Part shown: positions 26,305-38,279 of the stretch, one piece after another
How positions within the stretch are numbered: position 1 is the first letter of the stretch
How the letters are laid out: the number at the start of each line of letters is the position of its first letter
NCBI RefSeq assembly: GCF_000308415.1
Contig: NZ_BAFS01000033.1
Span: forward strand, 1 to 63,000
DNA: 63,000 nt
Reading direction: 5' to 3'
DNA from: Nocardia asiatica NBRC 100129
GTDB taxonomy: Bacteria; Actinomycetota; Actinomycetes; Mycobacteriales; Mycobacteriaceae
Translations under genes and position numbers: made by a program
The notes under the pieces: generated by a model
What the model saw: the letters and a program-made list of their open reading frames with translations, nothing else
Told to the model about the DNA's origin: nothing
Database searches by the model: none

Positions 26305-26949
26305 GTGAATCTATGGAGTTACGTCCGGGGACGGGGAGAGGTTTTGGCATTCCTCACCTATCAGCACGCCTCCTTGGCGTTTCAGACAGTCCTGGTCGGA
26401 ACCGTCGTCGCTGTCCTGATCGCGGTGGCGGTTTATCGGCTCCCGTTGCTGGCCGCGCTTTCCCTGACCTCCAGCCGGGTCGCGCTGACGATCCCTTCGC
26501 TGGCGTTGCTGGCGATTCTGTTGGTCCCGTTCGGGCTGGGCGTGGTTCCGTCTTTCGTCATGTTGGCGTTCTTCGCGGCGTTGCCGGTGATCGGCAACGC
26601 GATCGTGGGTTTGCGGTCGGTACCGGCCTCGGTCGTCGAATCCGCTCGTGGCATCGGGTTTTCGCGATGGCGCATATTGCTGACCGTCGAATTGCCGATC
26701 GCCTGGCCGGTGATCCTCACCGGCATCAGGGTGTCGACCCAAATGATCGTCGGCGTCGCGGCCATCGTCGCCTATGTACTCGGACCGGGCCTCGGATCAT
26801 TGATCTTCAACGGCCTCTCCCGCCTCGGTGGCGCGAACGCCCTGGAGATGGCTCTGACCGGCACCATCCTCATCGTCGTCATCGCGCTGGTGTTCGACGC
26901 GCTCCTCGTCCTGCTCGGGCGCCTCACCATCGCAAAGGGACTCGCATGA
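26305..26949 (+). CDS. Osmoprotectant-type ABC transporter permease 1
   Basis: The 214-residue permease of the OpuC/ProW (BPD_transp_1) type has about five to six helices. The EAA-like loop is ESARGIGFSRWRILLTVELP, with RVALTIPSLALLAILL and VGVAAIVAYVLGPGLGS. It forms the channel with the second permease. GTG 26305 begins just after a CCC-rich spacer. Its stop overlaps the ATPase start by 4 bases. The four genes permease, ATPase, permease and binding protein are all linked by ATGA-type overlaps and form one glycine betaine/choline/proline betaine-type importer. Confidence 0.88.
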   Translation: MNLWSYVRGRGEVLAFLTYQHASLAFQTVLVGTVVAVLIAVAVYRLPLLAALSLTSSRVALTIPSLALLAILLVPFGLGVVPSFVMLAFFAALPVIGNAIVGLRSVPASVVESARGIGFSRWRILLTVELPIAWPVILTGIRVSTQMIVGVAAIVAYVLGPGLGSLIFNGLSRLGGANALEMALTGTILIVVIALVFDALLVLLGRLTIAKGLA

Positions 26950-28229
26950 CCGACGACGTGACCAGTCAGCCCGCCCCGGCGACACCGGAACGCAATGTGA
27001 CCGGTGCGTCCATCGAACTGGACTCGGTCGTCAAGCGCTACAAAGGCCAGCAGAAGCCCGCGGTCGAGCGTCTCGACCTCCAGATCGAGGCAGGTGACAT
27101 CGTCGCGTTCGTCGGCCCCTCCGGCTGCGGCAAGACGACCACCCTCAAGATGATCAACCGCCTGATCGAGCCCACCGAAGGCAGGATTCGCATCGGCGGC
27201 CGGGACGTCACCGAGGAGGACCCCGACAAACTGCGGCAGTCGATCGGGTATGTCATCCAGTCCGGTGGCCTGTTCCCGCACTGGTCGGTCGCCAAGAACA
27301 TCGGCGCCATCCCACGGGTGCTCGGGTGGGACAAGAAGCGGATCGCCGAACGCACCGAGTACCTGCTCGATCTGGTCGGCTTGGACCCGGCCGCTTTCGC
27401 CGACCGGCTGCCCAAGGACATGTCCGGTGGACAACAGCAGCGGGTCGGCGTCGCACGCGCGCTCGCGGCGGACCCCCCGGTCCTGCTCATGGACGAGCCC
27501 TTCGGCGCGGTCGATCCGATCACCCGCGCGCGCCTGCAGGACAGCCTGATCGCGATCCAGCACGAACTCGGCAAGACCATCGTGATCGTCACGCACGACT
27601 TCGAGGAAGCCACCAAGCTCGGCGACAAGGTGCTCATCCTGTCGGAAGGCGGGCACGTCGAGCAGTACGCGCGCCCGGAGGAGATCCTCACCGACCCGGC
27701 GACGCCGTTCGTGCAGGAGTTCGTGGGGTCCGGCGCGAAACTGGCGTATCTGACCGTCTCGCGGGTGCGCGACGTGGCCTACGACGACGTGATCACCGCT
27801 CGAGTCGGTGAGTCGGCGCAGGGTGTGATCGCCCGCGCCAAGGCTGCCGGACACACCTGGGTCGTCGTGGTCGACGAGGCCGGGCGGCCGCGGTCGTGGC
27901 CCTCGCTCGCGGAGCTGGCGACCAAACCGGAGGTCTCCGACTACCTCGATCGCCGGTTGCCGGTCGTCGCCCGATCCTCGACCCTCAACGACGCGCTCGA
28001 CGCCATGCTCGCCACCAGCCAAGGCGCCGCACTCGTCACCGACGGCCGCGGCGCGGTGATCGGCTCGCTCGCCATCGGTTCGGTGACCGAGGTGATCCGG
28101 AACAAACTGGCCGAGGGGCGCGCCGACGAGGAGGAGCTGTCCTACGAGACGTACATCGACGGCACCGACCCGGCGCCCACGCCGGTGGTCGCCGCCGATG
28201 ACGAACCGGGATCGGCCGGGCAGTCATGA
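26946..28229 (+). CDS. Osmoprotectant ABC transporter ATP-binding protein with CBS domains
   Basis: The 427-residue ATPase has Walker A GPSGCGKTT, the Q-loop YVIQSGGLFPHWSV, signature MSGGQQQRVGVARAL, Walker B VLLMDEPFGAVDP and the H-loop VTHDFEEA. After residue 270 comes a regulatory region with a tandem CBS pair (SRVRDVAYDD... and LPVVARSSTLNDALDAMLAT). In OpuA/OpuC systems these CBS domains sense ionic strength and gate transport. The N-terminal extension of 20 Thr/Pro/Ala residues is not conserved. It is translationally coupled to both flanking permeases. Confidence 0.92.
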   Translation: MTDDVTSQPAPATPERNVTGASIELDSVVKRYKGQQKPAVERLDLQIEAGDIVAFVGPSGCGKTTTLKMINRLIEPTEGRIRIGGRDVTEEDPDKLRQSIGYVIQSGGLFPHWSVAKNIGAIPRVLGWDKKRIAERTEYLLDLVGLDPAAFADRLPKDMSGGQQQRVGVARALAADPPVLLMDEPFGAVDPITRARLQDSLIAIQHELGKTIVIVTHDFEEATKLGDKVLILSEGGHVEQYARPEEILTDPATPFVQEFVGSGAKLAYLTVSRVRDVAYDDVITARVGESAQGVIARAKAAGHTWVVVVDEAGRPRSWPSLAELATKPEVSDYLDRRLPVVARSSTLNDALDAMLATSQGAALVTDGRGAVIGSLAIGSVTEVIRNKLAEGRADEEELSYETYIDGTDPAPTPVVAADDEPGSAGQS

Positions 28230-28963
28230 GCCGTCTGCGCCGCGTTCCGATCGACGTCTGGTTCGAGCCGATCATCATCCTCGTCATCGGGATCGGATAC
28301 GTCATCTGGTATCGGTCCACGACGTTCACCCCGACCGAGAAGGCGTCCCTGGGTTGGGCCAACCTGCGGACCACGATCCTCGCGCACATCGAGCTGACAG
28401 CGGTGGCCACGGTGATCGTGGTGGTCGTCGCGATTCCGCTGGGCATAGCGTTGACCCGCCCCGCCTTACGACGGCTGGAGCCGATCGCGGTCAATATCGC
28501 CAATATCGGTCAGGCCGCGCCCGCGGTCGGGCTGCTCGTCCTGTTCACCTTCTGGCTGGGCACCGGGTTCCGGACGGCGATCGTCGGACTCGTCGTGTAC
28601 GCGGTCCTGCCGATCCTGCAGAACACGATCGTCGGGCTCCGGCAGGTGGATCAGCGCACTATCGAGGCGTCGCGGGGCATCGGCTATTCGGCGACGCGGA
28701 CGCTGCTGCAAGTCGAGCTACCGCTCGCGGTGCCGGTGATCCTCAACGGTGTGCGTACCGCGCTGGTCATTCTGGTCGGTACCGCGACGCTGAGCACCTT
28801 CATCGGCGCGACCAGCCTCGGCACGCTGATCACCACCGGCGTCACCCTGTTCCTGCCCAAGCTGCTCATCTCCGGCGCCATCCTGGTCGGGCTCCTGGCG
28901 TTGATCATCGACTGGCTCGGCAGACTGGTCGAACTGGCCGCGACCCCGCGAGGTATCGCATGA
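28226..28963 (+). CDS. Osmoprotectant-type ABC transporter permease 2
   Basis: The 245-residue permease parallels the first one. Its EAA-like loop is EASRGIGYSATRTLLQVELP, followed by LVGTATLSTFIGATSLGTL. The longer N-terminal region carries an extra helix, IIILVIGIGYVIWYRSTTF, and the C-terminus a final helix LLALIIDWLGRLVELA. It pairs with permease 1 to form the heterodimeric channel. It starts inside the ATPase stop (ATGA) and its own stop overlaps the binding-protein start. Confidence 0.88.
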   Translation: MSRLRRVPIDVWFEPIIILVIGIGYVIWYRSTTFTPTEKASLGWANLRTTILAHIELTAVATVIVVVVAIPLGIALTRPALRRLEPIAVNIANIGQAAPAVGLLVLFTFWLGTGFRTAIVGLVVYAVLPILQNTIVGLRQVDQRTIEASRGIGYSATRTLLQVELPLAVPVILNGVRTALVILVGTATLSTFIGATSLGTLITTGVTLFLPKLLISGAILVGLLALIIDWLGRLVELAATPRGIA

Positions 28964-29943
28964 GATCGCCACGCGCCCGACTGCTCACTCTGCTCTCCGC
29001 GTTCGCGCTGGCGACGGCGCTCACCGGCTGCGGACTGGTGAGTTCGTCCGGAACGTTCCACGACGCGCGACTGCCGGACGGCGCACGGCCTCTGGCGGGC
29101 GCGAAGCTGGTGGTCACCTCCAAGAGCTTCACCGAGGGCGTACTGCTGGGCAAGATCACCGCGACCTACCTGGCCGCGGCGGGCGCCGACGTCACGGACC
29201 TGACCGGGGCGCCGGGTTCGGCGTCGTCTCGCCAAGCCCAGCTCAACGGTGACGCCGATGTGCTCTGGGAGTACACCGGCACCGGTTGGGTGAACTACCA
29301 CAACCAGACCGAGACGATCTCGGACCCGACCGAGCTCTGGCAGCGGGTCCACGACGTCGAGAAGCGCGAACACGATCTGGAGTGGCTACCGCCGGCCAAC
29401 TTCAACGACACATACGCGTTCGGCGCGTCGACTCCGAACGCCGAACGCCTGAAGGTTCGGTCCCTGTCCGACGTGGCCGCGTTACCGGTCCCCGACCGGA
29501 CATTCTGCGTGGACGACGAATTCTTCAGTCGCGCGGACGGTTTCATCCCGATGCTGCGGAAGTACGGGATTCCCTACAACGACCCGAACGGTGTCCCGGC
29601 CGGCAACGTCACGCGGATGGACGCAGGCGTCGTCTACACGGCGACGGCCAAGGGCGCCCCGTGCAACTTCGGCATGATCTACACCACCGACGGCCGGGTC
29701 AAGAACTTGAACCTGGTCGTCCTCGACGACGACGCGAAGTTCTTCCTGCCCTACAGTGGCACGGCGGTCGTGCGGGGCGCCGTCATCGACCGCTACCCGC
29801 AGCTGCGCCCCCTGCTCGGGACGATCTCCCAGCATCTCACCGATGAGTTGATGCAAGACCTGAACAGTCGCGTCGACATCGATGGAGAGGACCCCGCCGA
29901 CGTCGCCTACGACTGGCTGAAAAGCGAGAAGCTGATCGAGTAA
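28960..29943 (+). CDS. Osmoprotectant ABC transporter substrate-binding lipoprotein
   Basis: The 327-residue lipoprotein has lipobox ALTGC (Cys24). The mature part is an OpuAC domain: KLVVTSKSFTEGVLLGKITA, GSASSRQAQLNGDADVLWEYTG, FNDTYAFGAS and MDAGVVYTATAKGAPCNFGM. Quaternary ammonium compounds such as glycine betaine are the usual ligands, bound by aromatic cages. It is the last gene of the importer. After the stop, about 320 bases hold only a gene relic. Confidence 0.9.
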   Translation: MRSPRARLLTLLSAFALATALTGCGLVSSSGTFHDARLPDGARPLAGAKLVVTSKSFTEGVLLGKITATYLAAAGADVTDLTGAPGSASSRQAQLNGDADVLWEYTGTGWVNYHNQTETISDPTELWQRVHDVEKREHDLEWLPPANFNDTYAFGASTPNAERLKVRSLSDVAALPVPDRTFCVDDEFFSRADGFIPMLRKYGIPYNDPNGVPAGNVTRMDAGVVYTATAKGAPCNFGMIYTTDGRVKNLNLVVLDDDAKFFLPYSGTAVVRGAVIDRYPQLRPLLGTISQHLTDELMQDLNSRVDIDGEDPADVAYDWLKSEKLIE

Positions 29944-29985
29944 GGAGTACCTGTAGCGTAGGACGGAACTTCGGAGTGGATTCGG

Positions 29986-30120
29986 TCAGCGCAGCTGTTC
30001 AGCCACCTGCTCCAAGCCGTTCCTGATCAACTGCCCATACTCGTCGTCGCCGAGGGCGCCGATCGTCTCCTGTGCACGACGGAGGTGCTCACGCGCACGA
30101 TCGAGGTCGCCCAATAACAG
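29986..30120 (-). pseudogene. C-terminal relic of a TPR-type protein
   Basis: Forty-four codons read LLLGDLDRAREHLRRAQETI and GALGDDEYGQLIRNGLEQVA, ending in EQLR and a stop. This is the last tetratricopeptide helix pair and end of a TPR protein, probably a regulator. A TAG directly precedes it and no upstream part exists, so it is a dead fragment filling the gap between the importer and the hydrolase gene. Confidence 0.55.
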
Positions 30121-30266
30121 CTACTGCGACATTCGATTTCAGATACCCAAGTCTTCCTCACTGGACCACAACTGGTCGCCCCACTCGGCAGCGCCGGCAC
30201 AGCCCGGCCATGGCCAGGCGCGAGTGATGCATGTCGGGCGATGGCCCGAATGCGGGCGGCTCCGAA

Positions 30267-31187
30267 TCAGGTCGTGTGGCGAATGATCGAGCCGGCGATC
30301 CGCTCGGTGAGTCCCGGCGAGAAGAACGGGTGGTGGCCCATTCCAGGCACGATCTCCAGGTGCGCCGCCGGGATCTGCGCCGCGAGGGCTTCACCGTGGA
30401 CTCGGGGGAACAGCGGGTCATCGCTGCCATGCAAAACCAAAGTGGCTGCGGTGATGCGGGACAAGGACGCTCGCCGGTCGTCGTCCCAGCGCCGCCCGGC
30501 GAGATCGTGATTCGAGGCGGCGGCGAGGTTGTCGGCCCGTGCGTAGCAGTGTTCGACGAACCGCCGCGCGGCGGCCTCGTCGAAGGGCAGGACATCGCCG
30601 TTGAGCAGTCGCCAAGTCTGTACGTCGGCGTCCATGCACTGCTGGACAGTGGTACGGGGCGCCTTCGCGGAGGCCGTCAAGTGGTTCAGGAACCGGGCCG
30701 TCGGGGGCGGGAGTTCGTCGGCCGCAGCCGGTTGACCTGACAGTGCCCGCGCCCATGCCGGGCCGGGGTTGTCACCCATGGGAGAGGAAGCCATGGCCGT
30801 CAGCGTGCGGACACGGGTCGCCTGATGAACGGCGAGCCACTGCCCGATCGCCGCGCCCAGCGACGTCCCCACGATGTGCGCCGCCGTTACGCCGTGACCG
30901 TCGAGAACAGCTGCCGTGTCAGCGGCCATGTCGGCGAGCGCGTACGGGCGCGTTGCGAAATCGACGGAGTCGGAACGGCCGGTGTCACGATGATCGAACC
31001 GGATCACCTGCCGACCGCTGTTCACGAGAGCTTCCACCAGCTCATCGGGCCAGCCGATGCCCTGCGTAGAGGTGCCCATGACCAGCAAAACGGTGGGGTC
31101 ATCAGGGAAACCGAAACGCTCGGTCCACAACTGAACTCGCCCGGAACGAACGAATTTCTCATCACCAGAAAGCATGCCGGGCACCAT
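30267..31187 (-). CDS. Alpha/beta hydrolase (methylesterase/lipase-like)
   Basis: The 306-residue soluble hydrolase has an oxyanion loop around LLVMGTSTQG, RFDHRDTGRSDSVDF as the conserved strand-4 loop, nucleophile elbow GTSLGAAI, Asp in GSDDPLF and His in PGMGHHPFF. The HRDTGRSD pattern and the split cap domain match the aclacinomycin methylesterase (RdmC)/epoxide hydrolase-like branch. The substrate is unknown. ATG 31187 is used; ATG 31175 would remove four residues. It is transcribed alone, away from the enoyl-CoA hydratase gene. Confidence 0.85.
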   Translation of the reverse strand: MVPGMLSGDEKFVRSGRVQLWTERFGFPDDPTVLLVMGTSTQGIGWPDELVEALVNSGRQVIRFDHRDTGRSDSVDFATRPYALADMAADTAAVLDGHGVTAAHIVGTSLGAAIGQWLAVHQATRVRTLTAMASSPMGDNPGPAWARALSGQPAAADELPPPTARFLNHLTASAKAPRTTVQQCMDADVQTWRLLNGDVLPFDEAAARRFVEHCYARADNLAAASNHDLAGRRWDDDRRASLSRITAATLVLHGSDDPLFPRVHGEALAAQIPAAHLEIVPGMGHHPFFSPGLTERIAGSIIRHTT

Positions 31188-31596
31188 AGCGGTCCCCGGA
31201 CATACCGAAAGTCGCTATCCGTTGTAAATGAAAACGGTGCTCATGAGATAATAAAAAGGCAGGCGAGCGCACCTTCAGCCGCTACGCACCGCGGCTCGAT
31301 GAGGTGTTCGTCCGAGGACACTCCGATCAGGTCTTCACGTCGAGCAATCCTGATCGACATCGTTGGGTTCGGTGGCACGTTGGTTACGAGCACCCCGAGT
31401 GTCACAAGACCGTTCCCTCGATACAGCAACACGCCGTCGCATCGCAGTGCAGAGCGATCCTCGAGCATGCGTAGATTCGATTCCAGATTTGTCTTCAACC
31501 AGATTCGAAGAACCCCCCGGATACACTTACCGGCCGTCGTCGACATGTCAGGTTCCCCCTGTGTCCCCCGTCGTGCCCGGCGCCTACGATCCGTTC
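31188..31596. other. Lower-GC intergenic stretch
   Basis: About 410 bases between divergent genes are visibly richer in A/T than the rest of the window, notably 31215-31260 and 31460-31510. A 101-codon minus-strand frame (31241-31546) contains [20 protein letters not shown], but it lacks a good ribosome site and matches nothing I know. I treat the stretch as promoter region or decayed foreign DNA. Confidence 0.35.
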
Positions 31597-32358
31597 ATGG
31601 CGGAGATCAGCAGTGAGCGGCGGGACAAGGTCGCGGTCATCACCGTGCACGACCCGGATCGACGGAACGCGTTGACACCGGCGCTCTCCGAACAGCTGGC
31701 CGCCGCGGTGGCCGAGGCGGAGCGCGATACCGGCGTGCACGCGGTGATCGTCACCGGAACTCCGCCCGCGTTCTGCGCGGGTGCCGATCTCAGTGCTCTC
31801 GGCGCGGCCCGTGAGCAGGGTCTCCGGGTGATCTACGACGGATTCCTCGCGGTCGCGCGATGCACCCTGCCGACCATCGCCGCGGTCGGCGGCGCGGCCG
31901 TCGGCGCGGGTCTCAATCTCGCGCTGGCCGCCGACGTACGGATCGCCGGTCCCCGCGCCCGGTTCGACGCGCGATTCCTGCGGCTGGGCATCCATCCCGG
32001 CGGCGGGATGACCTGGATGCTGCAACGCGCCGTCGGGCCGCAACGAGCCGCCGCGATGACGCTGTTCGGGGAGATCCTCGACGCCGAAGCCGCGCTCGCC
32101 GCCGGATTGGCGCACCAGGTGATCGACGGAGATCACGACGCACTGCTCGCCGGCGCGCTCGACTTCGCCGCGGGCGCCGCCGAAGCGCCGCGCGACCTGC
32201 TGATCACCACCAAGCGCACCATGCGCCACACCGCGAACCTCGACGCGCACGCGGACGCCGTCGACGCCGAGATCGTGCCGCAGGTCGCCTCGCTCGATTC
32301 CCCGGAATTCGCCGCGCGGCTGGCGGCGAAGAAGGCCGAGATCAGCCGATCCAGTTGA
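31597..32358 (+). CDS. Enoyl-CoA hydratase/isomerase family protein
   Basis: The 253-residue crotonase-fold enzyme has [20 protein letters not shown], the oxyanion-hole [15 protein letters not shown] and [20 protein letters not shown] with the second backbone amide. [20 protein letters not shown] follows, where family enzymes often carry the catalytic Glu; here the residue is within HPGGG, so a Glu is not obvious. That makes true hydratase activity uncertain, and isomerase, hydrolase or binding roles are possible. ATG 31597 matches the family start. No other beta-oxidation gene is adjacent. Confidence 0.87.
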   Translation: MAEISSERRDKVAVITVHDPDRRNALTPALSEQLAAAVAEAERDTGVHAVIVTGTPPAFCAGADLSALGAAREQGLRVIYDGFLAVARCTLPTIAAVGGAAVGAGLNLALAADVRIAGPRARFDARFLRLGIHPGGGMTWMLQRAVGPQRAAAMTLFGEILDAEAALAAGLAHQVIDGDHDALLAGALDFAAGAAEAPRDLLITTKRTMRHTANLDAHADAVDAEIVPQVASLDSPEFAARLAAKKAEISRSS

Positions 32359-35268
<2,910 letters not shown>

Positions 35269-35397
35269 GGGCACCCTTTCACCACGGCCTCGATCATGGT
35301 CTTCGGAGCAGCGCCGAAGGAATCGGTAGCGCCCGGAGGCCGAGACCCGCCGTCAGCCCGTTTTCGGGCGGACAGTTGGGCGTGGCCGCACCCAACT

Positions 35398-35423
35398 TGA
35401 ATCACATGATTCATCTGGAATCA
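35398..35423. promoter_or_regulatory. Two overlapping TetR-type palindromes
   Basis: TGAATCA-CA-TGATTCA (35398-35413, perfect) overlaps TGATTC-N5-GAATCA (35407-35423) and shares the TGATTCA arm. They lie 47 bases before the TetR GTG and 130 bases before the NTF2-like gene, an arrangement suited to two cooperating repressor dimers controlling both genes. Confidence 0.7.
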
Positions 35424-35469
35424 GGTGGTGTCAACAGGTGCCGCCGCGGCGCGATGCGAGGATGAGCTG

Positions 35470-36090
35470 GTGAGTTCGCCCAAACTCTGGCGTGGCCAGA
35501 CGCTGCGAGACCGATCCGAGGACCGCCGCGAGCAGCTTCTGGACGTCGGTCTCGAACTGCTCGGCACCGCGGGGACGAGCGCGGTGACGATGCGGGCGGT
35601 CACGCGCCAGGCCAACCTGAGCCCGCGTTACTTCTACGAGAGCTTCGACAGGCGCGAAACTCTGATCACCGCCGTCTACGACCGCGTCGAAGCAGCCTTG
35701 CGCGATCGGCTCTCCGCCATCGCACCCGCCGATGCGCAGGCCGGCGTGCGATCGGCGCTGGAGATCTGCGCGGGCTTCTTCGAGGAGGACCCGCGCCGCG
35801 CTCGGGTGCTCCTGCGCGAGCCACTCGCCGATGACCATCTGCGCCGCCATATCGCCCTTCGCACGCCGACGGTCATCCGAGCCATGGCGCCCGTGCTCGG
35901 TCCCGCCGCCGACGGACTGTTCGCCAGCAGCGACGAAACCCTCGCCGCCATCGGCACCGCTCTCGCCGGCGCACTGACCGCGATCTACCTCGATTGGGTC
36001 GACGGCCGCCTGCCGATCGACCGGGACACCCTCGTGGACACCGCCGTCGGCATCGTCGTCGCGCTCCTGGGGATCGCATTCGAGCTCTGA
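35470..36090 (+). CDS. TetR family transcriptional regulator
   Basis: The 206-residue repressor has the TetR N-terminal HTH (RREQLLDVGLELLGTAGTSA, VTMRAVTRQANLSPRYFYES, FDRRETLITAVYDRVEAAL). A helical ligand domain follows, with FFEEDPRRARVLLREPLADD and GTALAGALTAIYLDWVDGRL. The NLSPRYFYESF variant is frequent in regulators of lipid or xenobiotic genes. GTG 35470 follows GAGGATGAGCTG. It is expected to bind the double palindrome directly upstream, regulating itself and the divergent NTF2-like gene. Confidence 0.88.
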   Translation: MSSPKLWRGQTLRDRSEDRREQLLDVGLELLGTAGTSAVTMRAVTRQANLSPRYFYESFDRRETLITAVYDRVEAALRDRLSAIAPADAQAGVRSALEICAGFFEEDPRRARVLLREPLADDHLRRHIALRTPTVIRAMAPVLGPAADGLFASSDETLAAIGTALAGALTAIYLDWVDGRLPIDRDTLVDTAVGIVVALLGIAFEL

Positions 36091-36145
36091 CACGAGAGGC
36101 GCGCCTTCGATATTCTCGGCTGTACCGTCGTCATCCAGGAGACGC

Positions 36146-36469
36146 ATGCCCACCGCAATTCGCCGCCCGACCCGGACGCTGGCGCCATTCGCCGCGGGCG
36201 CACTGCTGGTCAACGCCGTGCCGCATGCGGTGAAGGGGCTCACCGGGGAACGATTTCCGACTCCGTTCGCGAGTCCGCCGGGTGTCGGCCTGTCCTCCCC
36301 GACCCAGAACATCGCGTGGGGAGCGGTCAACCTCGCGGCAGGCACCGCGCTCTTGCGCGGACGTAGCCGGACGAAAAGCGAAAACATCGCGGCGGTCGCC
36401 GGTGGCGCTGTGATGGCCTTCGGCCTCGCCTTCTATTTCGGCAGGCTGGACCTGGCCGGCCGGGACTGA
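36146..36469 (+). CDS. Small integral membrane protein
   Basis: The 107-residue protein has three hydrophobic segments: TLAPFAAGALLVNAVPHAVK, IAWGAVNLAAGTALL and IAAVAGGAVMAFGLAFYFGR. A conserved-looking KGLTGERFPTPFASPPGVGL loop lies between the first two. This pattern is seen in actinobacterial membrane proteins of unknown function that often accompany TetR genes. It follows the TetR gene by 55 bases and a GGAG site precedes its ATG, so co-transcription is likely. Confidence 0.78.
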   Translation: MPTAIRRPTRTLAPFAAGALLVNAVPHAVKGLTGERFPTPFASPPGVGLSSPTQNIAWGAVNLAAGTALLRGRSRTKSENIAAVAGGAVMAFGLAFYFGRLDLAGRD

Positions 36470-36584
36470 CGCACGGCGGTAGGCGGCATGAACCGATGGC
36501 CCAGCGGCATCGAAACATTCTCCCCTTCGATTACAAATAGCCCTGGCCTCGCGCCGGCCCGTTCGCGCGGACAGGCTGGGCCTG

Positions 36585-37323
36585 TGTACGCCCGACCGGC
36601 AACGCCCCGATCATCTCGCGGTGATCGAATTCCGTCCCTGGGCCACTCCGCCCGAGGGAATCCATACCCGGGCGCTGGCCATCGACCTGCGACGCACCGA
36701 CCGGCTTCCGATGACCGAACCAGCGGGCTTCGCCGAGATCCTGCCCCGGCTGCGGATGCTCACCTCGCCGCACGAGGTGGAACTCGACGTGCCGGCCGAC
36801 AGCGCCCGGGCCCCGACTGGCCGCGGCTTCGGAGCAGGCTGGGGCTCTGCGCCGAGACGATCTGCTGTATCAGGCCGGATTACAGTGGTGGGCGGGGCAT
36901 TCCGAGATTTCCGAGGGGGTGCCGCCCACCGCGCTGGTGCCGGATGCGGAGTTCGCCCGGGTCGACATCGGCCGCGCGTTTCCCGCCGCGCCGCGTTCGA
37001 TGCGGCGTGCCCAGCTCGAGCATCGCGCCGCACTGCTCGTACTCAGCACCGAAGGCGATTCGGTGACACACTGGCTGCGCACCGGCGAGGCACTGTCGGC
37101 CGTCCTGCTGGAGTGCACCGCCGCGGGGCCGGCGACGTGCGCGCTGACCCACATCGCCGAACTGCCGACCACCCGCGGACTGCTCGCGGGGCCTCATCCC
37201 CCGCCCGGGATCACCGCAGGTGCTGATCCGCGTCGGCACCGCACCCGACGACGCGAACATGATGCCGCCGACTCCGCGGCGACCGGTCATGGAAATCTTC
37301 ACCGTCACCGGCTCCCACTGATC
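36585..37323 (+). pseudogene. Acg-type nitroreductase pseudogene
   Basis: Three frames together encode the C-terminal two thirds of an Acg-family FMN-binding nitroreductase. VIEFRPWATPPEGIHTRALA with DLRRTDRLPMTEP comes first. ASEQAGALRRDDLLYQAGLQ with WWAGHSEISEGVPPTALVPD and GDSVTHWLRTGEALSAVLLE come second. PQVLIRVGTAPDDANMMPPT with PRRPVMEIF comes last. Frameshifts lie near 36812 and 37195, and the N-terminal 100 residues are absent. In mycobacteria acg is a DosR-regulated dormancy gene. Its position beside DUF2267 and devR genes fits a decayed dormancy locus. Confidence 0.75.
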
Positions 37324-37372
37324 CCACGCGACCCCTACCGCCGCTCGACGGCGGGCACGGTCGCGTCCGGGT

Positions 37373-37386
37373 GACCATGGTCCCGT
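37373..37386. promoter_or_regulatory. Possible Dos box before the DUF2267 gene
   Basis: GTGACCATGGTCCC matches the DosR consensus GGGACTTTNGNCCC at 11 of 14 positions. It lies 147 bases before the DUF2267 start and could respond to the DevR encoded downstream. It is weaker than the site at 38280. Confidence 0.4.
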
Positions 37387-37532
37387 CAGTGCGGGCACGT
37401 TGCCTCTCACCGGTCCGGGCGCGAACGAGCAGTCTCTTCGGTATGGGACAGGAAATCCTCCGTATCGCGGTCGTGCGAAACGGGATCCCACCGGCACGAT
37501 CAGCCATGATTCACCCGTGAAAGGCATCTCCC

Positions 37533-38186
37533 ATGAGCTACCACCGCGACCCCCTCGCACCAGCGGTGCACACCGCGCACGAGTGGCTGCGCACTCTCGC
37601 CGACGGACTCGCCACCGAAGACCGCGCATTCGCGCACCGCGCATTGCGCGCCTGGCTGCACACTGTGCGTGACCGCATCGGCGTCAACGCGGCCGCGCAC
37701 CTGAGCGCCCAGCTTCCCGAACTCCTGCGCGGGATCTTCTACGAGGGCTGGGTCCCCGCGCGGGTCCCCGTCGCGCACGACGTGCCCTCGTTCCTCGATC
37801 AGTTCGCGCGGGAAGCAGGCGTATCCCGCGACGAGGCCTACGCGCTGGCCGGTGCCGTCACCGACGCGCTGGCCGAGCTGTTCTCGCCCGGGCAACTCGA
37901 CCACGTGTTCGCGTTGCTTCCGGACGATATGCGGGCCGTCCTGCGCGGATCCGACCTGGCGGGCACCTTGCAGGAAACGGCGGTCACCCGGCCGGTATCG
38001 TCGCGCTTCGACGAACTGGACAACCGGTTGCGAGCACTGACCGACGCGGTGGCGGTGCTCGCTCGCAGCCTCGAGGAAACCGCCGGTGGCGCTGCGCAAG
38101 ACACCGCGAGAGTTTCCGCCGCCCAGCAAGCCCACCGGATCCTGATCGCCGAGGGGCTCACCCGCGCCGACACGCCGACCGGCTGA
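37533..38186 (+). CDS. DUF2267 domain protein
   Basis: The 217-residue soluble protein has an N-terminal DUF2267 domain (residues 1-140): VHTAHEWLRTLADGLATEDR, AFAHRALRAWLHTVRDRIG and AAHLSAQLPELLRGIFYEGW, followed by a second half-repeat with YALAGAVTDALAELFSPGQL and VFALLPDDMRAVL. The C-terminal 70 residues are a helical coil (RFDELDNRLRALTDAVAVLA) and a loose tail. DUF2267 proteins are abundant in stress and dormancy regulons of actinobacteria, but their molecular role is unknown. It sits between the acg relic and devR. Confidence 0.82.
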   Translation: MSYHRDPLAPAVHTAHEWLRTLADGLATEDRAFAHRALRAWLHTVRDRIGVNAAAHLSAQLPELLRGIFYEGWVPARVPVAHDVPSFLDQFAREAGVSRDEAYALAGAVTDALAELFSPGQLDHVFALLPDDMRAVLRGSDLAGTLQETAVTRPVSSRFDELDNRLRALTDAVAVLARSLEETAGGAAQDTARVSAAQQAHRILIAEGLTRADTPTG

Positions 38187-38279
38187 TCCGTTCCAGCAGC
38201 CGCACCGCCCTCGACGCCCCCGCAAACGGTCCGATCGAGCTGGGGTAGCGTCTCGCCGCGCCTGCCGGATCCGGGAAGA

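Noticed and set aside
31241..31546. A 101-codon minus-strand frame in the lower-GC stretch
   Set aside because: It has no ribosome site, no known similarity and atypical codon use; it is recorded only within the gap description.
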